Positions 38,332 through 47,729 are shown, counted from the first letter of the stretch. The stretch: DNA of 58,852 bases from Candidatus Sulfopaludibacter sp. SbA3 (GCA_945913285.1 CAMEDD010000016.1:1-58852); one strand, 5' to 3'. Notes: generated by a model not told the origin, from the letters alone. Translations and numbers: made by a program.

Positions 38332-39036
38332 TCAGCCTGCGACTTCAGCAAACTCGGCTTCGATAATGATTTCGACTTCATCCGCAATATTCGGGATATA
38401 CGCGCCCATGCCGAAGTCCGAGCGTTTCAGGGTCGTCCTGGCCGAGAAGCCGATCTTGTCCTGGTCCGGGGCCCACGGCATCTGCGCTAAGCCGTTATAG
38501 GTGACGTCCAGTGTCACCGGCCTGGTCGCGCCGAGGAAGGTGAGATCGCCGGTCACCGTGCCCGTGGACGGGCTGGATTGGACGGCGCTGGTCGATTTGA
38601 AAGTGATCTGGGGGTGGGCGCCCGCGTTGAACCATTGCGGGTTCTTCGCCATGTCTTCGTTCCAGCTGGCGTATGGGCTGTCGGCGTGGCCGGCTTTGTA
38701 GTCGCCCGGATAGTCCGTCTCGACCGAAGCGGGGTCGATCGTCACTTCAACCGAGTTTGCGGCCACATCAGCCGGATTGAACATGAGCGTGGCATCAAAT
38801 GTCGTGAAGCGGGCCGTGTACTTTGCCAGGCCGAAATGGTTCACGCGCCAGGTGATCGAGGCGTGCGTCGGGTCAATCTTGTACGTTGCAGCCTTCCCAT
38901 AAGCGACCTCTGCAACCGGCGCAGCTTCGGTGGCTGCGGCTTCGGCAGGGGCCGCCTCGGTCGCGGCAGGGGCTTCAGCGGCAGGCGCGCAGGCTGCGAG
39001 CATCAGCGCGCTGGCAGAAATCAGGAACAGTCTCAT
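38332..39036 (-). CDS. YceI family lipoprotein
   Basis: 234 residues from the ATG at 39036, with GGAG nine bases before; the start at 39060 is discounted. The N-terminus is a lipoprotein signal (MRLFLISASALMLAAC, lipobox LAAC with C16) followed by an alanine/glutamate-rich linker, then a full YceI domain beginning YKIDPTHASITWRVNH and ending IIIEAEFAEVAG. YceI proteins are lipocalin-like and bind isoprenoid quinones. It is cotranscribed with the b561-YceI fusion. Confidence 0.92.
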   Translation of the reverse strand: MRLFLISASALMLAACAPAAEAPAATEAAPAEAAATEAAPVAEVAYGKAATYKIDPTHASITWRVNHFGLAKYTARFTTFDATLMFNPADVAANSVEVTIDPASVETDYPGDYKAGHADSPYASWNEDMAKNPQWFNAGAHPQITFKSTSAVQSSPSTGTVTGDLTFLGATRPVTLDVTYNGLAQMPWAPDQDKIGFSARTTLKRSDFGMGAYIPNIADEVEIIIEAEFAEVAG

Positions 39037-39155
39037 TGTCTTCGTCTCCAAAATACCCAACGGGTCGCGTCCTCAAGTAGTGCAAGACTTCCCGGGATTG
39101 AACCCGTTGATTATCACTCGGGGCGCAAAACTTCTATCCGCGACATGGAAACCTG

Positions 39156-39398
39156 ATGGCCTATACTGCCCCGATCACCGAAATCGAGTTCTGTCTCAAG
39201 GAGATAGCCAGGATTGGCGACCTTGCGGGACTGCCGGGGCTCGGCGCCTACGAAGCGGACTTCCGGGCACGTCAGATTGCACTCGCAGGCTTCTTTGCAG
39301 AAACGTCGCTGGCGTCCGCGCCTGGCCGGTTGCCGGGTATCATTGAGGGCGGGGACAGGTTCCTTGACAACAGCCGCGCCTTGTTCGGAATCGAGTAG
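39156..39398 (+). CDS. Small protein resembling the acyl-CoA dehydrogenase N-terminal tail
   Basis: 80 residues. The first half (MAYTAPITEIEFCLKEI followed by LAGLPGLG) resembles the short N-terminal extension (AcylCoA_DH_N family) found in front of some large acyl-CoA dehydrogenases, and the part after it recalls the following helix (AALAGFF for the usual AAKFAxE). The rest of the enzyme is absent. It ends 3 bases before the pseudouridine synthase start, so the two are probably coupled. It is either a remnant of a lost gene or a small protein in its own right. Confidence 0.6.
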   Translation: MAYTAPITEIEFCLKEIARIGDLAGLPGLGAYEADFRARQIALAGFFAETSLASAPGRLPGIIEGGDRFLDNSRALFGIE

Positions 39399-39401
39399 AT
39401 C

Positions 39402-40370
39402 ATGGCTGCCTGGACCAAAACCTATGACGGCGCAGAACCCGTCCGCATCAACAAGTGGCTCGCGCTGGAAGGCGTCTGCTCGCGCCGGGAGGCCGACGCG
39501 CTGATCGAGCAGGGACTTGTGGAACTTGACGGCAAGGTCGTCACCGAGCTCGGCGAACGGATTATCCCGGGACAGACGATCAAGCTGAATTCGAAGGCAG
39601 CGCAGAAGCTCGACAATCAGCTGTCCATCGTTCTCAACAAACCGGTCGGTTTCGTCTCCGGCACGCCAGAGCCGGGCGAGACGCCCGCTATTCGTCTGAT
39701 CACCAGGGAGCGCCTGAAGGGAGAGGCACATGCCATTCCGGGCCGCAGCAACAAGATGGCGCCGCTCGGCCGCTTAGACAAAGACTCGCGCGGCCTGTTG
39801 ATCCTGTCGGAAGACGGCGTCCTCGCCAAAGCCGTCATCGGACCCCTGAGCGAAGTGGACAAGGAATACATCGTTAAGGTTCTGGGCGAGATCACGCCGG
39901 AGAAACTCGCTCTGCTGCGACATGGGCTGGAACTCGACGGCCGCAAGCTGCGCCCGGCGAAAGTGACCGCCGAGGGCAAGGACAAGCTGCGTTTCGTCTT
40001 GTCCGAAGGGCGCAACCGGCAGATCCGGCGGATGTGTTCGCTCGTGCACCTGCGTGTCGCAGACCTCCAGCGTATCCGCGTCGGGCCGGTTGACCTCGGC
40101 AATCTGCCGGAAGGCAAATGGCGCCCGCTCAGCCACAAGGAGCGCGCCGCGCTGATTGCCGCGAGTGTGGGCAAGGCGGCCGAAGCAAAAGCCGCGAAAA
40201 CGGCGCCCGCGCCCGGGCCCAAAGCTCGCAAACCCGGCGCGGCGCAGTCGAAGCAGGTCACTTCGGAGCTTCCGCCGAAAGTTGCTTACCGCACGCGCAA
40301 CCATGGCCTGACAGGGGAGGGCTTCCGGCGCACCAAGCTGCCCCCCCGGCCCCGCAGCCCCATCAAGTAA
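39402..40370 (+). CDS. Pseudouridine synthase, RsuA/RluB/RluE/RluF family
   Basis: 322 residues. An S4 RNA-binding domain (about 14-65; INKWLALEGVCSRREAD) precedes the catalytic domain with GRLDKDSRGLL, where D126 is the catalytic aspartate, and the RNRQIRRMCSLVHLRV block. It modifies uridines in 16S or 23S rRNA. The C-terminal 60 residues are rich in alanine, lysine and proline and look disordered, ending RPRSPIK. The RluB/RluF subclass seems nearest, but the exact target cannot be set from sequence alone. Confidence 0.9.
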   Translation: MAAWTKTYDGAEPVRINKWLALEGVCSRREADALIEQGLVELDGKVVTELGERIIPGQTIKLNSKAAQKLDNQLSIVLNKPVGFVSGTPEPGETPAIRLITRERLKGEAHAIPGRSNKMAPLGRLDKDSRGLLILSEDGVLAKAVIGPLSEVDKEYIVKVLGEITPEKLALLRHGLELDGRKLRPAKVTAEGKDKLRFVLSEGRNRQIRRMCSLVHLRVADLQRIRVGPVDLGNLPEGKWRPLSHKERAALIAASVGKAAEAKAAKTAPAPGPKARKPGAAQSKQVTSELPPKVAYRTRNHGLTGEGFRRTKLPPRPRSPIK

Positions 40371-40423
40371 CTTTCCCCCGCGTGACGGCTCGACGGGGCC
40401 CCTCGCAGGGTTATCCTCCCCGG

Positions 40424-41509
40424 ATGGATGGATTTGAATACGCCCCTACGCGCCGCTTCGGACTGGACTATCCGCTGGGTGAGGCGACGCCCGGGCTTGC
40501 TGAAACAATAACGGTGGCGCCCGGCATCGAGTGGGTGCGCATGCCGCTGCCATTCTCGCTCAAGTTCATCAATCTCTGGCTCATCGATGACGGCGACAGC
40601 TGGACCATCGTCGATACCGGGCTCCCGCTGCCGGAAACCAAGTCGGCCTGGCGCACCCTGCTGGATGCCCGGGTGACAGCGCAAAAGCCGCTGAAGCGTG
40701 TGATCGTCACCCACATGCACCCGGATCACGTCGGCAGCGCGGGCTGGCTATGTCACAGATACGGCGCTGAACTCTGGATGAGCCGGCTCGAATACATCAC
40801 CTGCCGGATGCTGGTCGCTGATACGGGACGCGAAGCCCCGGCTGCCGGGACGGAGTTCTATCGCCGGGCGGGCTGGAGCGAGAAAGCGCTGGAGACCTAC
40901 AAATCGCGCTTCGGCGGCTTCGGGCGCGGCGTCAGTCTGATGCCGGACGCCTATCACCGGCTTTCCGAGGGTGACGAGTTCGAAATGGCGCAGGCCACCT
41001 GGCGCGTGATCATCGGCGCCGGGCATTCGCCGGAACACGCCTGTCTCTTTTGCCCGCAACGCAACATCCTCATTTCCGGCGACCAGATCCTGCCGCGCAT
41101 TTCGTCGAACGTTTCGGTCCATCCCACTGAGCCGGATGCAGATCCGCTCGAAGAATGGCTGGCGAGCTGCCGGAAACTTCTGGAGCTGATCCCGGAGGAT
41201 TGTCTCGTCCTGCCGGCGCACAACGAGCCCTTCACCGGCGCGCACAAGCGGCTGGAGCACCTGATCAGCGGTCACGAAACGGCGCTCGCGCGCCTGCGTG
41301 CCCGTCTCGCGAAGGGCCCTGCGACCGTGCTCGATACCTTCGTGTCGGTATTTGGCCGGGCGATTGAGGGCGAGGAACTCAGTATGGCGTCCGGCGAAGC
41401 GCTGGCCCACCTCAACTACCTCAAACATCGCGGAGAAGTTGCTGTTTCCCAGACCGCGGGGGGCGTTTCCCTCTACAATCTTGCGCATGCCGCGCTGCCA
41501 GGCGAATAG
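40424..41509 (+). CDS. MBL-fold metallo-hydrolase
   Basis: 361 residues from the ATG at 40424 (MDGFEYAPT). The metal-binding motif HMHPDH (H97, H99, D101, H102) is followed by a GHSPEHACLF histidine segment and SGDQIL, the other zinc ligands of the metallo-beta-lactamase fold. A long C-terminal region (about 260-361) resembles the extra domain of glyoxalase-II/beta-lactamase-like hydrolases. The substrate is unknown. The longer start at 40118 reads through the previous gene and is rejected. Confidence 0.9.
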   Translation: MDGFEYAPTRRFGLDYPLGEATPGLAETITVAPGIEWVRMPLPFSLKFINLWLIDDGDSWTIVDTGLPLPETKSAWRTLLDARVTAQKPLKRVIVTHMHPDHVGSAGWLCHRYGAELWMSRLEYITCRMLVADTGREAPAAGTEFYRRAGWSEKALETYKSRFGGFGRGVSLMPDAYHRLSEGDEFEMAQATWRVIIGAGHSPEHACLFCPQRNILISGDQILPRISSNVSVHPTEPDADPLEEWLASCRKLLELIPEDCLVLPAHNEPFTGAHKRLEHLISGHETALARLRARLAKGPATVLDTFVSVFGRAIEGEELSMASGEALAHLNYLKHRGEVAVSQTAGGVSLYNLAHAALPGE

Positions 41510-41590
41510 CAGTCCAGTCGGCGTTTTCGCCTTCGCAGGACGGCGGAAATTCGTCTAAGACAGCCTCGCAAACGGATTTTTGAGGTCAGA

Positions 41591-42436
41591 ATGCCGAGCG
41601 AAATCGACGCCCCGACTGAGACCCAGCCGTTGACCGCGATGCAAAAAGTGGTGCGCGAACTCAAGGAATGGGGCGCTACGCTCGCGATCGTCGCCCCCGC
41701 CTTCCTGTTGTTTACCGGGCTGCTCTACGAGCAGCGGGTGATTCCCTCCGAAAGCATGGTGCCGACCCTGGAAGTGGGCGACCGGGTCGCCGTCTCGAAG
41801 TTTGCGTTCGGCTATGGCCGCTATTCGCTTCCCCTCAGCATGGGCCGTTACCTGCCGCTCGGCGATGGCCGGTTCTTCCCCGGCGCCCCCGAACGCGGCG
41901 AAGTGGTCGTTTTCGAACACACTCACTCGGACCGCGTGATGATCAAGCGGATTGTCGGCCTGCCAGGCGATACCGTCCAGTTTCTCGGCGAGGCTCTGAT
42001 TCTGAACGGGCAACCGGTCGACTCGGCGTTCGTGCGCACCGTACGCTATGTGCCGGATAAAGAGGTGGTGATCGACGAGGCGCAGGAATGGACCGAAACG
42101 CTTGGTGATCGCACCTGGACAACGCACCGCGGCCTGCGCGGGCGCCCTGTCGTCGATTCGCTGATGTTCGTGGTGCCGGAAGGCCACATGTTCCTCGTGG
42201 GTGATAACCGGAACAATTCCTACGACAGCCGGGAGTTATCGGGGCATTGTCTGCCCATGAACGGGGTTGTGGATAAGGCCGGCTGCCCGCTCCGCGGCGA
42301 CGCAGATGATGCCTCGATTGGCTTCGTGCCGATGGACCACCTCATCGGCCGTGCCGACACGGTTCTGCTTACGTTCCATCGCTGCAAGCTGCAGGACGGC
42401 GAAGCGTGCAAGAAGCGGGTCTGGAGAGGCCTTTAG
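41591..42436 (+). CDS. lepB: Signal peptidase I
   Basis: 281 residues. One transmembrane helix (about 28-46) is followed by the catalytic serine S55 in SESMVPTL and the general-base lysine K119 in MIKRIVGLPGD; the GDNRNNSYDSR box is present. It cleaves signal peptides of secreted proteins at the periplasmic face of the inner membrane. Unlike many proteobacteria it is not next to rnc or era, so it may be a second copy or a relocated gene. Confidence 0.95.
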   Translation: MPSEIDAPTETQPLTAMQKVVRELKEWGATLAIVAPAFLLFTGLLYEQRVIPSESMVPTLEVGDRVAVSKFAFGYGRYSLPLSMGRYLPLGDGRFFPGAPERGEVVVFEHTHSDRVMIKRIVGLPGDTVQFLGEALILNGQPVDSAFVRTVRYVPDKEVVIDEAQEWTETLGDRTWTTHRGLRGRPVVDSLMFVVPEGHMFLVGDNRNNSYDSRELSGHCLPMNGVVDKAGCPLRGDADDASIGFVPMDHLIGRADTVLLTFHRCKLQDGEACKKRVWRGL

Positions 42437-42540
42437 CCGCGATCCGAAACGGCTTGCTGCTTGCCCGGGGAAGGCAACGCCGCTAGTCCGGTAGGGCTGG
42501 GCAAGGGGTCCGCCGGTCTGGGATCCGACGAGGAACGACG

Positions 42541-43143
42541 ATGCCTGAAACGACATCGAAACGCTCCGTGCGGGGGCCCATCATCATCTCACGTCATGGC
42601 AAGCCGGCATTGGATCGCTCGGCTGGCCCGAAGCTCGCCTGGCGCGACTATGTGAACTGGTGGGACAGTTATGAAAAAGGCGCACTGGCCGAGGGACAGA
42701 CTGCGCCGGAAGGCCTCAGGCGCATTGTGGCGGACGCGGAGGTTATCTTCGCATCAGGGCGATTGAGGGCCCAGCAAACCGCCGGCTTCGCCTTGCCCCA
42801 CAAGCCGGCAAGCCATGACCCGGTGTTCAACGAAGCCCCGCTGCCTCCGCCCAAGCTCACCGGGTTCAAGGCGCTGCCGAAGACCTGGAACATACTCGCC
42901 CGCGCAGCCTGGCTGGCCGGTCACCGGCTAGACGGCGAATCCTCTTCGCAGGCGCGCCTGCGGGCGAAGATCGCTGCCTTGCGGCTGCATGAGGCCTCCG
43001 CGCAGGGCAAGGTCTATCTGGCCGCCCATGGATGGTTCAACCGGATGCTCCGGCCGGAACTCGCGCGCCTTGGCTGGGAGTGCGTTTACGACGGGGGCGA
43101 CAGCTACTGGAGCTTCCGCGTTTACGAGCATCGCGGACACTGA
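42541..43143 (+). CDS. Histidine phosphatase family protein
   Basis: 200 residues with the phosphohistidine motif SRHGKP (R18, H19, G20) near the N-terminus and the later AAHGWFNR that supplies the second conserved histidine. The middle section (ASGRLRAQQTAGFA) matches the alternative catalytic arginine region. The family hydrolyses phosphate monoesters by a phosphohistidine intermediate. The physiological substrate is unknown. Confidence 0.87.
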   Translation: MPETTSKRSVRGPIIISRHGKPALDRSAGPKLAWRDYVNWWDSYEKGALAEGQTAPEGLRRIVADAEVIFASGRLRAQQTAGFALPHKPASHDPVFNEAPLPPPKLTGFKALPKTWNILARAAWLAGHRLDGESSSQARLRAKIAALRLHEASAQGKVYLAAHGWFNRMLRPELARLGWECVYDGGDSYWSFRVYEHRGH

Positions 43144-43227
43144 AAGCCCCGGGCACGTATTTTGGTTGTCGCCCTCACTTCGCGGCTCTAATACCAGTTG
43201 GGATGTGACGCGAAGGACCTTCCGGAA

Positions 43228-43473
43228 ATGGCTGAAACGAAGATCAAGCCTGTCGACAAGATGAGCTTCGAAGAAGCCCTCGCCGAGCTTGAAGGGATTG
43301 TCCGGCAGCTCGAAACCGGTGACGTCGAACTCGAAAAATCGATCGAGATCTACGAGCGCGGCGCCGCGCTGAAAGCCCATTGCGAGGCGCGTCTGAAGTC
43401 TGCTGAACTGAAGGTCGAACAGATCGTGCAAGGCACGAACGGCCCGACAACTGAACCCGCCGCATTTGATTGA
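43228..43473 (+). CDS. xseB: Exodeoxyribonuclease VII small subunit
   Basis: 81 residues with the family core SFEEALAELEGIVRQLETGDVELEKSIEIYERG. It is the small helical subunit that wraps the catalytic XseA in exonuclease VII, which degrades single-stranded DNA. The ATG at 43228 is chosen; the upstream start at 43198 adds an unconserved stretch. It is the first gene of the xseB-ispA-dxs order common in proteobacteria; ispA starts 15 bases after it. Confidence 0.95.
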   Translation: MAETKIKPVDKMSFEEALAELEGIVRQLETGDVELEKSIEIYERGAALKAHCEARLKSAELKVEQIVQGTNGPTTEPAAFD

Positions 43474-43488
43474 GATTTCAACAAGACA

Positions 43489-44385
43489 ATGGCGGACGTG
43501 GCAGATTTTGAGCAGAAGCTGAAGGAAGTTGCAGACCGGGTAACGGTTGCGCTCGACCAGCTGATCCCGCCGGCGAGTGGCCCCGAAGCAAACCTGATGC
43601 GCGCCATGCGCCATGCGGCACTGGCGAACGGAAAGCGGATGCGGCCGTTTTTCGTGATCGAAACCGGCGCGATGTTCGGCGCGTCAGACAAGAGCCTGCT
43701 TCGGACAGCCGCAGCACTCGAATGCGTGCATTGCTACTCCCTCGTGCACGATGATCTGCCTTGTATGGACGATGATGACTTCCGGCGCGGACAACTCACC
43801 GTGCACAAGGCTTTTGATGAAGCAACGGCGGTATTGGCCGGTGACGGGCTTTTGACGCTGGCCTTCAAGATCCTCGCCTCAAACGAGACACATGACGATC
43901 CGGCGATCCGCGTGATGCTGATCGAGCGTCTTGCAGATGCGTCAGGAGCGCGCGGCATGGTCGGCGGTCAGATGATCGACATGCTGGAAGAAGACAGCCC
44001 AAGGGACCTCAACACCATCACCCGGATGCAGCGACTGAAGACCGGCGCGCTGATCTCCTACGCGGTGGAATCAGCGGCGATCATCGGCCATGCGCGGGAA
44101 GCGGAGCGCAACGCTTTGGCCGGGTTCGCCAATGACCTTGGCCTTGCCTATCAGATTGCGGATGACATTCTCGATGCCGAGGGCGACGAAGCCGTCGCAG
44201 GCAAGCCGCTCCGGACCGATCACGTCGCCGGAAAGGCGAATTTTGTAACGCTTCTGGGGGTGGACGGCGCCCGCCAGAGGGTGCGGCTTCTGGCCGCCCA
44301 GGCCAAGGAACATCTGGCGATTTTCCGTGACAAGGCCGCTGTCCTGCTGCATTCCGTGGATTATGTGTTGGACAGGCCGCGCTGA
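43489..44385 (+). CDS. ispA: Farnesyl diphosphate synthase (short-chain polyprenyl synthase)
   Basis: 298 residues. The first aspartate-rich motif DDLPCMDDDD is at 88-97 and the second DDILD follows near residue 225; the KTGALISYA block is the usual spacer. It condenses isopentenyl and dimethylallyl diphosphates to geranyl and farnesyl diphosphate for quinone, hopanoid and undecaprenyl lipids. It stands between xseB and dxs, with short gaps. Confidence 0.95.
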   Translation: MADVADFEQKLKEVADRVTVALDQLIPPASGPEANLMRAMRHAALANGKRMRPFFVIETGAMFGASDKSLLRTAAALECVHCYSLVHDDLPCMDDDDFRRGQLTVHKAFDEATAVLAGDGLLTLAFKILASNETHDDPAIRVMLIERLADASGARGMVGGQMIDMLEEDSPRDLNTITRMQRLKTGALISYAVESAAIIGHAREAERNALAGFANDLGLAYQIADDILDAEGDEAVAGKPLRTDHVAGKANFVTLLGVDGARQRVRLLAAQAKEHLAIFRDKAAVLLHSVDYVLDRPR

Positions 44386-44400
44386 ACGGGCGAGGCTCAG

Positions 44401-46344
44401 GTGCGGAAAAGATTGAATGAGATGTCTGAATTACGCCCCAACCGCCTTTTGGACCTGATCCAGTCTCCGGCAGACCTTAAGGGGCGCCCGCGCGCGGATA
44501 TAAAGCAGATCGCGGATGAAGTCCGCAACGAAGTGATCGACGTTGTCGCGGTGACCGGCGGCCATCTTGGGTCGGGTCTCGGTGTGGTAGAATTGACCGT
44601 CGCCATCCACACAGTCTTCAACACGCCGGATGACAAGCTGATCTGGGACGTGGGCCACCAGTGTTATCCCCACAAGATCCTGACCGGCCGCCGCGACCGG
44701 ATGCGCACCCTTCGCCAGGGGGGAGGCCTCTCCGGCTTCACCAAGCGCTCCGAAAGCGAGTTCGATCCGTTTGGCGCGGCGCATGCTTCGACGTCCATTT
44801 CGGCAGGGCTCGGTTTCGCCAAGGCGCGCGATCTGCAGGGCCGCGCCAATAACGTTATCTGTGTCATCGGCGACGGCTCCATGTCGGCAGGCATGGCCTA
44901 TGAGGCGATGAACAATGCGGGCGCGGACAAGTCGCGCCTGATCGTGATCCTCAACGACAACGACATGTCGATCGCGCCGCCTGTGGGCGCCATGAGCCAC
45001 TATTTCTCGCGTCTCGTCTCATCTCGGCCCTATCGGGGCCTGCGCCGGTTCGCGAAGAAGGTCGTTGCGCCCATGGGCCTCGAATCGCCGGCTCGCCGCG
45101 CCGAAGAATATCTTCGCGGTTTCGCCATGGGCGGCACGATGTTCGAGGAAATGGGCTTCTACTATATTGGCCCCGTCGATGGTCACGACCTCGACACGCT
45201 CTTGCCGATCCTCGAAAACGTCCGCGATATCGAGGACGGCCCGATCCTGCTTCACGTCGTGACCCAGAAAGGCAAGGGCTACGCGCCGGCAGAAAACTCC
45301 GCCGACAAGTATCATGGCGTCTCGAAATTCTCCGTCGTCACGGGCGAACAGGCCAAAGGCGCCGCCGGCGCGCCGTCCTACCAGAAAGTCTTCGGACAGA
45401 CGCTCGCCAAGCTCGGTGAGACCGACGACAGGATCTGCGCCATCACCGCGGCGATGCCGTCTGGTACGTCTACGGACATTTTCGGCGCCAGGTTCCCGGA
45501 ACGGCATTTCGATGTCGGCATTGCCGAGCAGCACGCGGTGACGTTTGCAGCCGGCCTCGCCGCCGACGGCATGAAGCCGTTCTGCGCCATTTACTCGACC
45601 TTCCTCCAGCGCGGCTACGACCAGGTCGTGCACGATGTGGCGATCCAGAAACTGCCAGTCCGCTTTGCCCTGGACCGCGCAGGTCTCGTCGGCGCAGACG
45701 GTGCAACCCATGCCGGTAGTTTCGATATCGGCTATCTCGGCGCGCTCCCCGGCTTCATCTGCATGGCGGCCGGCGACGAAGTCGATCTCGCCCGGATGGT
45801 GAAGACAGCGCTCGAGATCGACGACCGCCCGAGTGCCATCCGCTATCCACGCGGTGAGGGCACAGGCGCCGAGATCGCGAAGGAACTCAAAGCGCTCGAG
45901 ATCGGCAAGGGCCGGATCGTGCGCGAAGGCACGACGATCGCGATCCTGTCCTACGGCGCTCGTCTTCAGGAATGCCTCAAGGCGGCAGAGCTTATGTCGG
46001 CGCAAGGCCTCAGCGTGACTGTGGCAGACGCCCGTTTCGCAAAGCCGCTCGATGCCGACCTCGTGAACCGTCTCGCCAAATCGCATGAAGTGCTGATCAC
46101 GATCGAAGAAGGCTCCACCGGCGGCTTCGGCAGCTTCGTGCTCGAACATCTCGCGAATGCCGGGGGGCTCGACATCGGTCTCAAGGTTCGCGTGATGACG
46201 CTACCCGATATCTTTCAGGACCACGACACGCCTTACGCGATGTACGAGACGGCGGGCCTCAACGCCCGCCATATCGCGGCACGGGCCATCGAAGCGCTGG
46301 GCCGGGGTGACATTTCGGCAATCGAGCGCGCCGTTCGCGCCTAG
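44401..46344 (+). CDS. dxs: 1-Deoxy-D-xylulose-5-phosphate synthase
   Basis: 647 residues. The thiamine diphosphate motif [15 protein letters not shown] starts at 157, the transketolase-type [11 protein letters not shown] and [13 protein letters not shown] blocks precede it, and the pyrimidine-binding part with [15 protein letters not shown] is in the C-terminal half. It makes DXP from pyruvate and glyceraldehyde-3-phosphate, the entry step of the non-mevalonate isoprenoid route. GTG at 44401 has GAGG five bases upstream and is preferred over ATG 44422. Confidence 0.97.
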   Translation: MRKRLNEMSELRPNRLLDLIQSPADLKGRPRADIKQIADEVRNEVIDVVAVTGGHLGSGLGVVELTVAIHTVFNTPDDKLIWDVGHQCYPHKILTGRRDRMRTLRQGGGLSGFTKRSESEFDPFGAAHASTSISAGLGFAKARDLQGRANNVICVIGDGSMSAGMAYEAMNNAGADKSRLIVILNDNDMSIAPPVGAMSHYFSRLVSSRPYRGLRRFAKKVVAPMGLESPARRAEEYLRGFAMGGTMFEEMGFYYIGPVDGHDLDTLLPILENVRDIEDGPILLHVVTQKGKGYAPAENSADKYHGVSKFSVVTGEQAKGAAGAPSYQKVFGQTLAKLGETDDRICAITAAMPSGTSTDIFGARFPERHFDVGIAEQHAVTFAAGLAADGMKPFCAIYSTFLQRGYDQVVHDVAIQKLPVRFALDRAGLVGADGATHAGSFDIGYLGALPGFICMAAGDEVDLARMVKTALEIDDRPSAIRYPRGEGTGAEIAKELKALEIGKGRIVREGTTIAILSYGARLQECLKAAELMSAQGLSVTVADARFAKPLDADLVNRLAKSHEVLITIEEGSTGGFGSFVLEHLANAGGLDIGLKVRVMTLPDIFQDHDTPYAMYETAGLNARHIAARAIEALGRGDISAIERAVRA

Positions 46345-46386
46345 GCGCCCGCTGCCACAGTTTGACCTCAGTTCGGCCCTGTCGCC

Positions 46387-46402
46387 GCTTGGCTTGCCAA
46401 GC
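46387..46402 (+). terminator. Hairpin after dxs
   Basis: GCTTGG pairs perfectly with CCAAGC around a CTTG tetraloop, 42 bases after the dxs stop. The tail is not T-rich, so it is a candidate stop or a 3' stabilising stem for the xseB-ispA-dxs transcript. Confidence 0.4.
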
Positions 46403-46464
46403 TAAGCAGGGTCTTGCGCATTCCCATTCCAGCGCTTGTCCCTGATGTTCAACGGAGAAAACCG

Positions 46465-47109
46465 ATGCTTCGTCCCCTTCTGTTTGCTGCCGCTTCCGCA
46501 TTCGCCCTGAGCGCCTGTGCTTCGGCGCCCGCCTCGTCCGGTTCGTCTGGCGGCGCACAAATCCAGGCCCCGTCGCCATATGCCCTCGCCATCAAGACCG
46601 CAGATGAACTTGTCGCGGCGGGCAACACGCCAACCGCCATCCAGCGGCTGATGCAGCTGGTCGGCGACACGGGCATTACGCCCGCGGAGCGCGGCGACAC
46701 CCTGTTCAAGCTCGGCAAGCTGAGCGCGTCGCCGACCGGCTATGACGGCGAAGGCGCCGTCGAGTACTTCAACGAAGTACTGGCCGGATATCCGAACACC
46801 GCCGCCGCAAAACAAGCAGCCGCTGCTTTGCCTGGCGCCGAGGCAGCGGTCGCCGCGCATCTCGCGACCTTTGGCTCGATCAATTCGACCCAGTCCCAGA
46901 AGTTCTTCGCGCTGTTCAACCTTGGCCGGCATCAGGAAGCCATCGATGTGATGGTCGCCAATGACATCGTACCCGGCAACGAGGAATTGCTCGCGATGTT
47001 CCAGATCGGCTACCTCTGTGACGATTCAAACCTCACCGGGCGCGCGTACTCTGTCACCGACCGCGACGGGACGTCTCGCAACCTGCGCTTTTGCGATTTT
47101 GGAAAATAA
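46465..47109 (+). CDS. Lipoprotein with TPR-like helical repeats, function unknown
   Basis: 214 residues from ATG 46465 with GGAGAAAACCG before it. The signal sequence ends in a lipobox (L15-S16-A17-C18). A Ser/Gly-rich linker leads to helical repeats that resemble TPR-type scaffolds (DELVAAGNTPTAIQRLMQL, EGAVEYFNEVLAGYP, LGRHQEAIDVMVAN). Such proteins usually mediate contacts at the outer membrane. The C-terminus has a CDFGK ending with two cysteines near the end (YLCDD, RFCDF) that might form a disulfide. No further family assignment is possible. Confidence 0.75.
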   Translation: MLRPLLFAAASAFALSACASAPASSGSSGGAQIQAPSPYALAIKTADELVAAGNTPTAIQRLMQLVGDTGITPAERGDTLFKLGKLSASPTGYDGEGAVEYFNEVLAGYPNTAAAKQAAAALPGAEAAVAAHLATFGSINSTQSQKFFALFNLGRHQEAIDVMVANDIVPGNEELLAMFQIGYLCDDSNLTGRAYSVTDRDGTSRNLRFCDFGK

Positions 47110-47141
47110 GCGTTAGCTTCGCCTGAAAGAGGTGAGGCCAG

Positions 47142-47729
47142 ATGTCCGCAATCGAGTATCGCCGCAGGGCTTCGCTATCGCATGAAGGCGAAGCCCTGTG
47201 GCGGGCTCATTGCGACAAGCTTGAGTATTTCGGGCCGTCCGGCGTCCTGATCTCGACCCTGCGCTACCGCAATGTGCGCCGGATACGTCTCAACTTCTCG
47301 CCGGCCCGTGCGCAGGATACAAGGTTCATCATGGAAGTGACGGGCCTCAGGTCCCGCCGCATGATCTCTAACACGCACCTGGCCGAGAGCGGTCAGCTGG
47401 AAGACCGGTCGGAAGTGTTCTTTCCATTTGTCCGGCAGGTGGTCTCCGGCGTCTGGAAGGAGAACCCTGACGCCGAGTTTGTGGCCGGTGAGCCGCCCGC
47501 GGTCTACTGGCTGCTGCTGGGGGTCAACGCCGCGGTGCTGCTGGCATTGATGGCACTTGTGCTCTCGCTGCCGGTGCTGCCCCGGAACGAAGCGCTGGCG
47601 GCCCTGCTGAAAGCGGGTCTGATGGTTTTCAGCCTTGGCCTGATGCTGTCCTGGGCGATCCATGCCCGGCCGAGGCGGCTACGCTCGCGCAGGGACCTTG
47701 AACACGTGCTCGCCGCCCGAAGCGATTGA
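47142..47729 (+). CDS. Membrane protein of unknown function
   Basis: 195 residues, not recognised. The N-terminal 115 residues form a soluble, beta-looking, arginine-rich region (LISTLRYRNVRRIRLNF), then two hydrophobic helices at about 121-146 and 152-173 with a short loop, and a basic tail RPRRLRSRRDLEHVLAARSD. The arrangement suggests both ends in the cytoplasm. It has a strong GAGGTGAGG ribosome site and lies 32 bases after the lipoprotein gene, so they may be one transcript. Confidence 0.7.
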   Translation: MSAIEYRRRASLSHEGEALWRAHCDKLEYFGPSGVLISTLRYRNVRRIRLNFSPARAQDTRFIMEVTGLRSRRMISNTHLAESGQLEDRSEVFFPFVRQVVSGVWKENPDAEFVAGEPPAVYWLLLGVNAAVLLALMALVLSLPVLPRNEALAALLKAGLMVFSLGLMLSWAIHARPRRLRSRRDLEHVLAARSD

